Shown here in pieces: positions 1 to 9,706 of a DNA stretch of 64,000 bases. The first letter of the stretch is position 1; each line of letters starts with the position of its first letter. The position numbers and the translations under genes are program-made. Below the pieces are notes generated by a model that was not told the DNA's origin, made no database searches, and saw only the letters and a program-made list of their open reading frames with translations. The DNA is from Nemertoderma westbladi (lineage: Eukaryota; Xenacoelomorpha; Nemertodermatida; Nemertodermatidae): NCBI GenBank assembly GCA_032718475.1, contig JAUCBJ010007309.1, positions 34,010-98,009 on the forward strand, in the 5' to 3' direction.

Positions 1-283
1 CGTTTTCTGCGGTTAGACCATCTGGTTCAATTATCATGTATATATCTGAGTTGTATTCATCAAGAACAACCCGGGAATTGTTGCAAATTAAATCTGGCGC
101 CGGGTATCCACCTGAGTAACCTGGGTTACCAGAATTCTTGTAAGCAAAAGCTCCATCGCTGGGTGGTATTCCACTATACCCACCAGGGGGCGCACCATAT
201 CTTCCAACGGGTCCATCAAACCTACCAGGGGGCGCACCCGCACCATATCCACCAGGCCGCCCAGAAAATGGTTGACCGCTCAT
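1..283 (-). CDS. hnRNP U-like protein paralogue, N-terminal part (cut by window edge)
   Basis: Reading the minus strand from an ATG at 283-281 gives 94 open codons running off the left edge. The product starts with a Gly/Tyr/Pro-rich segment, then reaches a stretch (VVLDEYNSDIYMIIEPDGL) nearly identical to the entry into the SPRY domain of the complete gene at 9707-11947. It is therefore a second member of the same hnRNP U-like family, in the same orientation, with its start codon about 11.7 kb away from the start codon of the complete gene. Like that gene it lacks a SAP domain at the N-terminus and shows no intron in the visible part. The rest of SPRY and the P-loop kinase-like domain would lie outside the window, so whether the copy is intact is unknown. 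Confidence 0.85.
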   Translation of the reverse strand, partial: MSGQPFSGRPGGYGAGAPPGRFDGPVGRYGAPPGGYSGIPPSDGAFAYKNSGNPGYSGGYPAPDLICNNSRVVLDEYNSDIYMIIEPDGLTAEN

Positions 284-757
284 AGCAGCCTAGGAATGTA
301 TTGACAATACTGCAATAGAGTAACCTTATGCTGTTATGTGACCTTATAACCGGCACCTACCTGCCTGCCTACCGTAATTTAGTAGGCCTATTGTGCTATT
401 ACAGTACTGCAGTATTACAGTAGCATATTCAGCTATTACTGTAGGTATGCTGTATTAGGCCTAATTGATAATACAGTAATAATATTATTACATAATACTG
501 TAATATTTGTATTATACAGTCTGACAGTGACAGTTAGTATTAACGTACATACCGTACCGGTACCACACCACTAACAGACTATCTGACCCATATTATGATA
601 TTTAGTCTGTTACAGTCAAGGCGTTCTTTACTAAAGAACTTTACTTTAGTAAAGTACGCCTTGGTTACAGTATTATTACAGTACAGCAGTACCGGTACCT
701 GTATACATATTCATAAAATTACATCAGTACATGACATGGCAAGAAAGCAAAGCTTTT
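284..757. other. intergenic, no gene seen
   Basis: AT-rich DNA with repeated TACTGTA/ACCGGT-type short palindromes. A short open frame at 595-825 runs into the neighbouring inverted-repeat element and resembles nothing known. Confidence 0.5.
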
Positions 758-766
758 GGTGCTCAT

Positions 767-1037
767 GTACCCTTGTAAAACGAGGATCCCAGCAAAATCC
801 GCGGATCCTGTTGCGGATACCATAGAAGCAATGACGGATCCCAGTAGGATCCGCGGATCCTAGAAACAACGGATCCGCGGATCCAATAATAGTCTATGGT
901 ATCCGCATTATACAAATTTGTAAAACGCGGATCCCATAGCAAACCATTAAGGCAGCGGATCCCATAGACATCATTGAATATCCTTTACATGTCTCTTATG
1001 GTGTCCGCTGTTTACAAATTTGTAAAGAGCGGATCCC
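767..1037 (+). repeat. Left terminal inverted repeat of the Mutator-like element
   Basis: 271 bp, paired with 3073-3343 in inverted orientation. It contains several copies of the palindromes GGATCCGCGGATCC and ACAAATTTGT. Confidence 0.85.
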
Positions 1038-2249
1038 TTTCATTCAATGCAAATACCGGTACAGTAGTACCTAGCAGTAGGCCTTAATTATGTAGTTAGT
1101 TAACAGCAAGGCCTTGGTTAACAGTTAAGCATATAATAATAATAATAAGCGAGCAAGCCGTAGCAATGCAGTAAGCCCGCAAAGTGCAAAGGTCTGACAG
1201 TCTGCTGCAGTACAGCTGCTATAGGCCTATACCTCTTAGCTTAGCTTACATAAAAATATACATACCGGTACTGTAGCTTAAGTTTAGGGACTGTCAGCGA
1301 TATAACTTTCAGTTTCATAGTATGTACCGTAGTATGTATGTTGCACCATTGTACCACAAACATTTCTACTTTTTAACCGGTTAATTGGAAATGGTTAACC
1401 GGTTGACTGAAAAATTAACCGCTTCAGGCCCTAGATATAATTTTAAATCTAATAATTAATCTGGTAAAATATTATTATGTATGATACAATAGGTACGGTA
1501 ATTAAGTTAATTAATAAAAAAATTATTTATTTATCAGTATTATTTTCTTTAATAAATTGAAATTTAATGATGTCTTACTTATAAATTATGTATTATGTCA
1601 TCTTCCTGTTAATTTGTATCATGAAAAGAATAACTCAAATTCAAAATAGTTTCGCCACTTTTCACCCTTTAGCGGTGTGAATCATAATTTTTATTCTCAC
1701 TTTCATTCTTTAGATGCAATCGTTTAAAAAGTGTCTCCGTCGATATTGCACCAGTCCTTTTTCCTCAACCTTATAGCAATCGTTGGTTACTGTGAAATAG
1801 GTGGTAGATTTAATTAACAAGGATTCCAAATATGCTGAATGTAGATGAGAAATAGCTGGATATGGTTATATATTATATTATTATTGTAATTTACTGTTTG
1901 GTCTCGTTTATATTCGTGATTTATATAAAAAAAATACAGTGATATTTTAGTTTATTTTGTATATCAATATATTTGTCGAAACAAAACATATTGATGTCTA
2001 ATCAAACATAGAAATAACGAATGACAATAATGAAATAACTATTTATTTACTTGCATTGTTGCGATAATCTACTTCATACGATTGTGATAGCCTGACTCTA
2101 TAATCCTTCGCGGCTTTTTCAGAATGTCTCTAATCTCATAGGGTTCTTATAACTATGTATAACATACTATAACATACTTTATAACTAGTCAAAGAATTTG
2201 ATTGCGTTGCACGCTATCAAAAATTAAATATTAGGGTAAATTTGAAATT

Positions 2250-2510
2250 AGGGGGGGGGGAGGGGTTGCCTCAAATCCCATCTCGGCGAGCTTAATGTCT
2301 GTCTCAATGTTAAATATCAATTAAAGGAAGGGAGCAGGTTACAATAGTACGTTATTCTAACCAAAACAATAAACTAAAGTCAATAGAACAGGATAGTTTT
2401 ATTTTTGAGAGTAATCTGGTGTGATTAGCGTCGATTTCCCCTGGAGAGGGATGAATTTTGATTATGTCGACAGTTCCCCCTCCTCCCCCCCCCCCCCCCC
2501 CCCCATCTCA
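2250..2510 (-). repeat. Degraded copy of the G-tract MITE
   Basis: On the minus strand this stretch aligns by eye with the MITE at 26222-26448. It shares the segment reading CATCCCTCTCCAGGGGAAAT, the core module (GTTTATTGTTTTGGTTAGAA, then GTAACCTGCTCC) and the terminal G/C runs. The terminal repeats have decayed compared with the other copy. It lies inside the Mutator-like element. Confidence 0.65.
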
Positions 2511-3072
2511 TCTACAGACATTAGAATATACGCCCATCCGATGAAGTAGCCTAAAACTCATTATACTTAATTTCGACACTTTAATTTTAGGGCGCATCTC
2601 TTCCTTAGACCGCGTTCACACTACCAAGTCAAAGTCAAAAATATAAAACACATCAATTGAAATATAATTATTGTTTCTAGAATGTCCTGAAATGTTATTA
2701 TAAAAAAATAAGAACAATATGTGGGGCGAGCCACGAAGTTGGCGGAGCCTTAGCGAATTTACACTGTTGGGGGGGTGGGTCAATTTTATAAAATAGTTGT
2801 CGTTGTCGTCGTCGTTACGATTTTGAAATGCTAAAAGGACTGTATTCCGTCCGGAGTTTTCCGATGTGTCGTTAGAGGGCCACAAGTCTAAACATTAAAT
2901 GTCCTCCCATTTCTTACTAACTAATTGAAGTTGAGTCTGATAACAGTGTGGTACCGCGGTACCGGTAGCGAATCTACTGTCTGTCTGTATGCTGGTATGA
3001 AGGTATGTCTGTATGAGTATGTAGGCCTACAATTGCCCTACATACAGAATCAAGCAATTGCATTGTTTGAAC

Positions 3073-3343
3073 GGGATCCGCTCTTTACAAATTTGTAAAC
3101 AGCGGACACCATAAGAGACATGTAAAGGTTATTCAATGGTGTCTATGGGATCCGCTGCCTTAATGGTTTTCTATGGGATCCGCGTTTTACAAATTTGTAT
3201 AATGCGGATACCATAGACTATTATTGGATCCGCGGATCCGTGGTTTCTAGGATCCGCGGATCCCACTGGGATCCGTCATTGCTTCTATGGTATCCGCAAC
3301 AGGATCCGCGGATTTTGCTGGTATCCTCGTTTTACAAATGCCC
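3073..3343 (-). repeat. Right terminal inverted repeat of the Mutator-like element
   Basis: Inverted partner of 767-1037 and exactly the same length. It is followed by the 9-bp direct repeat GGTGCTCAT. Confidence 0.85.
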
Positions 3344-3599
3344 GGTGCTCATACCACAGTACCATACGGGCAAAAAAACTTTAAATTAACATAAGAAATA
3401 TACTCCAATAATATCGTAAAACAGAAGAACAGTAGACATAATTATTACAGATATATAAAAATATATGCATATTTCAGTAATTAAAAAACTGAAAAAGTAA
3501 AGGCTGAAGAAAATAACTACTGTTGTCACAGGCATTATCAAGCAAACGTAAAACAAGGCTCTGTCGCACTACAGGCGCCACTTTTTATATGGAAAATAG

Positions 3600-4982
3600 G
3601 GTAAATCTTTTCGACCTACGCGTAGGCCTACTCGTAGCTACGAGTAGTTGGACACATTGGGTCATATCACCAGTTTCAGAGTTTTAACATTAACTTCGCG
3701 TGGTGCTACGCGTAGGTCATACTCGAACTACGTGTAGCTGCTACGTATAACTACGCGTACTGTAGGTGTTACCCACAACTATGCCACTACGTTTATCATT
3801 AGTAGGCGTACGCATTCCAAGCGGTTCAGTACTAAAATAAGACAATACTGTTGTACAGTATGTTCAATATACAACCATGAAATGCTTTCAACAGAAATGT
3901 CTCCTACACGTATACTCACTCACTGTAGTGGCATACACTACGACATTTTCTTCACTTCATGTGTTGCGCGCACAATAATGTATTATAATAATGTTTAGAG
4001 TTCAAAAATAATTTACAAGGAAATTGGCCGATGGTTCTTATCGATTCGCCATTGCCATTTATTGCCTTTCTTCACGAGAGGGCAAGATATACTATATTTA
4101 ATGTGTTAAACCCGTTGAGAAGGGAAGGGGGAAACTAATTGTCTACCATGATTGGTTGCACTTGTTATTTTACTAAACAAATTAATTATACAGTAATAAC
4201 AGCTTTCGCTTAACCACTTCACTAAGACTGGTAGCTTATACTTTGTAGTGCAATATTTAAATTATCCAATGGAACCAAAGAGACTTGGTGATATACGTGA
4301 TTTTAAGTCTATTTTTTTATTCACCCTGTGTTTGTACTGTATGTGAATGAGCCGAATATTATTATTACCATAGTGCTGTGTGCTGTGTAGAGAGATGAGT
4401 TTCCGAATTCGCTTGTCTGATAATCAGATACCTGACATACAGTATCATCGATACTTTGCTTAACAACTCAAGCTCTGCCGAACCTGAAATAAAAATTCTT
4501 TGTAATCAGAACTGCTACGCGTAGCACACGCGAAGTGCTACGCGTAGTTTTAAAATACCTACGCGTAGTTCCAAAATACATACGCCTAGTTTTAAAACAC
4601 CTACGCGTAGTTGTTAAAAAGGCAGTAAGTCTGGACCTACCGGTAAATGACAGGAATGGAAGTTATAAACTACGCGTAAGTCGAAAAGATTTACCCCTAT
4701 ACCTAGGTATACCCTATGTAGTGGCATACGCTACTACATTTTCTTCACTTAATGTGTTGCGCGTGTAATTATCTATTGTAATTATGTTTAGAGTTCAAAG
4801 ATAGTTTACATGGAAATAGGCCGATGGTTCTTATTATCCATTGCCATTTATTACCTTTTGTTCACGAGATGGCAATGATATATTTAAATAATCCAATGGA
4901 AACAAAGAGACTTAGAAATATACGTGAATTTTAAGTCTACTTTTTATTCATCCTGTAATTGATGTGAAAGAGCCGAATATTA
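3600..4982 (+). repeat. Direct duplication of a ~0.5-0.8 kb segment with CTACGCGTAG clusters
   Basis: Two related segments, about 3600-4370 and 4505-4982, share in order: clusters of the palindrome CTACGCGTAG, a GTAGTGGCATAC segment, TTTTCTTCACTT, AATGTGTTGCGCG, the GGCCGATGGTTCTTAT block, a CACGAGA-GGCAA block, AATCCAATGGAA and GAGCCGAATATTATT. The second segment is shorter internally. Neither encodes a recognisable protein. The second copy ends where the array-bearing element begins. Confidence 0.7.
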
Positions 4983-5096
4983 TTTATGGCATTGATTTTT
5001 TATGTCCGCTCTTTTGACTTTTTTTGTCCGCACTTTATTACGAATTGTGAATAATGACTTTTATTGTCCTTTTAATGTCTTTTTATGAATGTATTT

Positions 5097-7965
5097 CTTC
5101 AAACTGTCAGACTGTTGATTTCTGGACTGTCGGACAGTTGATTTCACTATGCCTGTGCCAAAACATTCAAAATTTGTTGATTTCTGGACTGTCGGACAGT
5201 TGATTTCAACATGCATGTGCCAAAATATTAAAAATTTGTTGATTTCTGGACTGTCGGACAGTTGATTTCAACATATACATGTGCCAAAACATTCAAAATC
5301 TGTTGATTTCTGGACTGTCGAACAGTTGATTTCAATATTCCTGTGCCAAAACATTCAAAATTTGTTGATTTCTGGACTGTCGGACAGTTGATTTCACTAT
5401 GCCTGTGCCAAAACATTCAAAATTTGTTGATTTCTGGACTGTCGGACAGTTGATTTCAACATGCATGTGCCAAAATATTAAAAATTTGTTGATTTCTGGA
5501 CTGTCGGACAGTTGATTTCAACATACATGTGCCAAAACATTCAAAATTTGTTGATTTCTGGACTGTCGGACAGTTGATTTCAACATTCCTGTGCCAAAAC
5601 ATTCAAAATTTGTTGATTTCTGGACTGTCGGACAGTTGATTTCACTATGCCTGTGCCAAAACATTCAAAATTTGTTGATTTCTGGACTGTCGGACAGTTG
5701 ATTTCAACATGCATGTGCCAAAATATTAAAAATTTGTTGATTTCTGGACTGTCGGACAGTTGATTTCAACATACATGTGCCAAAACATTCAAAATTTGTT
5801 GATTTCTGGACTGTCGGACAGTTGATTTCAACATTCCTGTGCCAAAACATTCAAAATTTGTTGATTTCTGGACTGTCGGACAGTTGATTTCACTATGCCT
5901 ATGCCAAAACATTCAAAATTTGTTGATTTCTGGACTGTCGGACAGTTGATTTCAACATTCCTGTGCCAAAACATTCAAAATTTGTTGATTTCTGGACTGT
6001 CGGACAGTTGATTTCAATATGCCTGTGCCAAAACATTCAAAATTTGTTGATTTCTGGACTGTCGGACAGTTGATTTCACTATGCCTGTGCCAAAACATTC
6101 AAAATTTGTTGATTTCTGGACTGTCGGACAGTTGATTTCAACATATACATGTGCCAAAACATTCAAAATTTGTTGATTTCTGGACTGTCGGACAGTTGAT
6201 TTCAACATTCCTGTGCCAAAACATTCAAAATTTGTTGATTTCTGGACTGTCGGACAGTTGATTTCAATATGCCTGTGCCAAAACATTCAAAATCTGTTGA
6301 TTTCTGGACTGTCGGACAGTTGATTTCAACATACATGTGCCAAAACATTCAAAATTTGTTGATTTATGCACTGTCGGACAGTTGATTTCAACATTCCTGT
6401 GCCAAAACATTCAAAATTTGTTGATTTCTGGACTGTCGGACAGTTGATTTCACTATGCCTGTGCCAAAACATTCAAAATTTGTTGATTTCTGGACTGTCG
6501 GACAGTTGATTTCAACATGCATGTGCCAAAATATTAAAAATTTGTTGATTTCTGGACTGTCGGACAGTTGATTTCAACATACATGTGCCAAAACATTCAA
6601 AATTTGTTGATTTCTGGACTGTCGGACAGTTGATTTCAACATTCCTGTGCCAAAACATTCAAAATTTGTTGATTTCTGGACTGTCGGACAGTTGATTTCA
6701 CTATGCCTGTGCCAAAACATTCAAAATTTGTTGATTTCTGGACTGTCGGACAGTTGATTTCAACATGCATGTGCCAAAATATTAAAAATTTGTTGATTTC
6801 TGGACTGTCGGACAGTTGATTTCAACATACATGTGCCAAAACATTCAAAATTTGTTGATTTCTGGACTGTCGGACAGTTGATTTCAACATTCCTGTGCCA
6901 AAACATTCAAAATTTGTTGATTTCTGGACTGTCGGACAGTTGATTTCACTATGCCTATGCCAAAACATTCAAAATTTGTTGATTTCTGGACTGTCGGACA
7001 GTTGATTTCAACATTCCTGTGCCAAAACATTCAAAATTTGTTGATTTCTGGACTGTCGGACAGTTGATTTCAATATGCCTGTGCCAAAACATTCAAAATT
7101 TGTTGATTTCTGGACTGTCGGACAGTTGATTTCACTATGCCTGTGCCAAAACATTCAAAATTTGTTGATTTCTGGACTGTCGGACAGTTGATTTCAACAT
7201 ATACATGTGCCAAAACATTCAAAATTTGTTGATTTCTGGACTGTCGGACAGTTGATTTCAACATTCCTGTGCCAAAACATTCAAAATTTGTTGATTTCTG
7301 GACTGTCGGACAGTTGATTTCAATATGCCTGTGCCAAAACATTCAAAATCTGTTGATTTCTGGACTGTCGGACAGTTGATTTCAATATTCCTGTGCCAAA
7401 ACATTCAAAATTTGTTGATTTCTGGACTGTCGGACAGTTGATTTCAACATATACATGTGCCAAAACATTCAAAATTTGTTGATTTCTGGACTGTCGGACA
7501 GTTGATTTCAACATTCCTGTGCCAAAACATTCAAAATTTGTTGATTTCTGGACTGTCGGACAGTTGATTTCAATATGCCTGTGCCAAAACATTCAAAATT
7601 TGTTGATTTCTGGACTGTCGGACAGTTGATTTCACTATGCCTGTGCCAAAACATTCAAAATTTGTTGATTTCTGGACTGTCGGACAGTTGATTTGAACAT
7701 GCATGTGCCAAAATATTAAAAGTTTGTTGATTTCTGGTCTGTCGGACAGTTGATTTCAATATGCCTGTGCCAAAACATTCAAAATTTGTTGATTTCTGGA
7801 CTGTCGGACAGTTGATTTCACTATGCCTGTGCAAAACATTCAAAATTTGTTGATTTCTGGACTGTCGGACAGTTGATTTCAACATGCATGTGCCAAAATA
7901 TTAAAAATTTGTTGAGTTCTGGTCTGTCGGACAGTTGGTTTCACTATGCATGTGCCAAAACATTT
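5097..7965 (+). repeat. 62-bp minisatellite array (~46 units) with near-palindromic core
   Basis: Each unit contains ACTGTCGGACAGT, an inverted repeat with a single central base, followed by TGATTTCAACAT and CCAAAACATTCAAAATTTGTTG. Unit variants (CACTATGCCTGTG, CAACATGCATGTG, CAACATACATGTG, CAACATTCCTGTG) recur in the same order, giving a four-unit higher-order period of about 248 bp. The blocks around 6014-6286 and 7070-7342 translate identically on the minus strand, indicating a ~1.06-kb segmental duplication within the array. The minus-strand open frames here are by-products of the repeat. Confidence 0.9.
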
Positions 7966-8119
7966 AAAATTTGATGATTTATAGACTATGAGATAGATTT
8001 CCATATGCGCCTGTGGTAAAAGACTCTATATTTTATAATTTTCTGAATGTTGTCGATAATCGATTTCCATTACTGTAGCAAAACACTCATTTTATAGCCA
8101 AAAACAATTACCAATTGAT

Positions 8120-8680
8120 GGAAAGCAGCATGTTAAAGAAGCAGGCTTTTCTAACCAAAACAATAAACGAGCACCTTGCCTATTGAGGGAACGGAGCAGG
8201 TTACATAGACGGGCTATTCAAACCAAAACAATAACAATCACTTTACCCATTGAAGCAAATGAGCAGGTTCCAGAGGCGGGTTTTCTAACCAAAACAATAA
8301 ACGATCACTTTACCTGTTGGGGGAAAGGAGCAGGTTACAGAAGGGCTATTCTAACCAAAACAATAAACGATCGCTTTACCTATTAAGGGAAAGGAGCAGG
8401 TTCTAGAGGCGGGTTTTTCTAACCAAAACAATAAACGACCACTTTAACTATTGGGGGAAAGGAGCAGGATACAGAGGCGGACTTTTCTAAACAAAACAAT
8501 AATAAACGACGACAATTACCAATTGAGGGAAAGTAGCAGAGGTTACAGAAGCCGGTTTTACTAACCAAAACAATAAACGATCACTTTACCAATTGGGAAA
8601 ACGAGCAGGTTACAGAAACGGAATTTTCTAACCAAAACAATAAACAATACCAATTGAGGAAAAGGAGCATTTTCGGCGGC
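8120..8680 (-). repeat. Second minisatellite array of copy 1 (about nine ~62-bp units)
   Basis: Degenerate units each contain (plus strand) CTAACCAAAACAATAAACGA, then a CAATT or CTATTG block, then GGAAAGGAGCAGGTTACAGA. On the minus strand this is the core module also found at 2330-2400, 26320-26390, 40465-40520 and 63283-63350. Confidence 0.8.
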
Positions 8681-8689
8681 AGTATTTTA

Positions 8690-9700
8690 CATTATGTACA
8701 GTTGTATATATCCTTTATTGGGACAACCTCTTTGCTTTTTAGCTAAAACCGGCCTGATATTTTCGATATCAGTGTGTTTCGCTCTCAAATGGGGAATAAG
8801 TAGATTTTTCGAACACATTGTATGTGGACTGATCTGTTAGTTTAGAACTACATTATAGATTTAGAGGTACCACTACAACGCTACCCATAACAGTACAGTA
8901 GTCATGATCCATTATAAATGCATTATCCAGATATGTATCAATTATCCAAAATTTATTAATTATTTAAAAGGTAGGTTACAGTACTGGTCAACCGGTACTA
9001 AAATTCTGAAATTTGTTTATTAATTACCACCATTCTCTCATTTACAACTGTTTAGGCTACATCAGAGTACCGGTATCAGTATTGTACTAATCATAATAAA
9101 GGCTCTAATGTAAGACATTTTGTGGAATTTTGGACCCTTGAGATTGGCCCGATGGGCCAATGGTACAATGTGTATACTAGCTATGTGTGACTGGCGGAAT
9201 GGGTCTTCTTGGTCTGGTCACCCATAATGCATAATGTACATACATTTCAGATGTTTTTCAAATTAATTTTAAACTGTAGGTTATTTTAAGCACAAAAAAA
9301 AATCTGGGCAATAAACCCCCATACCAAATCCCACTGTAAGTGTATTCAAATAGAGGCGGGCAATATGCAGGTGCAATGCTGTAATAAAAAATGAAAATCT
9401 ATATCAAAATAAACAAAAAAAGTTTGTTTGGTTGCATGCAAGCCAAGACATTAAACAAAACATGTAACAGTTTACGCCTAAACCACTAAAGCTACACTAA
9501 ACCCGATACATAAACAAAATACCGGTACCAAACAAAATTATATTATTCTTGTGAATTGATAACATTATTTTACTATTATTATAGTAAAAAACAGAACATA
9601 ATACAATATATTCCAACTGAGACCTTCTTTAATTTGGCAAGTTAAATAAAAAAGAAATGCAAATAAAGTAAGTAACATATAGAACTGTAGTAAAATAACA
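8690..9700. other. intergenic, no gene seen
   Basis: AT-rich sequence with no recognisable coding, RNA or repeat feature. It forms the 3' flank of the minus-strand hnRNP U-like gene. I could not settle on a polyadenylation signal. Confidence 0.4.
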
Positions 9701-9706
9701 AATGGT

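Larger units (their letters stand above)
767..3343. mobile_element. Non-autonomous DNA transposon with 271-bp TIRs and 9-bp TSD (Mutator-like)
   Basis: Two 271-bp arms, 767-1037 and 3073-3343, are inverted copies with only about half a dozen to ten visible differences. The arms are immediately flanked by direct repeats GGTGCTCAT at 758-766 and 3344-3352, which is a 9-bp target-site duplication. Long TIRs with a 9-bp duplication are characteristic of Mutator-like elements. The arms are full of GGATCC/GGATCCGCGGATCC and TTTACAAATTTGTAAA palindromes, possibly binding sites. No transposase frame exists inside: the interior is AT-rich and contains fragments of other repeat families, including a degraded MITE near 2250-2510. 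I infer a non-autonomous, fairly young element. Confidence 0.8.
4983..8690 (+). mobile_element. Dispersed element carrying two internal minisatellite arrays (copy 1)
   Basis: Compared with the inverted copy at 29470-30403, the order is the same: a T-rich leader (TGATTTTTTATGTCC, then TTTGACTTTTTTTGTCC, ATGTATTTCTTCAAACTGTC), a ~62-bp array, a unique linker (ATGATTTATAGACTATGAGA to AAAACACTCATTTTATAGCC), then a second array of ~62-bp units containing AACCAAAACAATAAACG and GGAGCAGGTTACAGA. Copy 1 has about 46 units of the first array, while copy 2 has about two. No transposase is encoded. The class is not determinable; non-autonomous elements with internal minisatellites are known among Helitron-related and pearl-type elements, but no terminal hallmark was found here. 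Confidence 0.65.

Noticed and set aside
5228-7885. Minus-strand 60-90-codon frames (FECFGTGILKSTVRQSRNQQ repeats)
   Set aside because: Translations of the 62-bp satellite; repeatedly closed by stops and identical between duplicated blocks.
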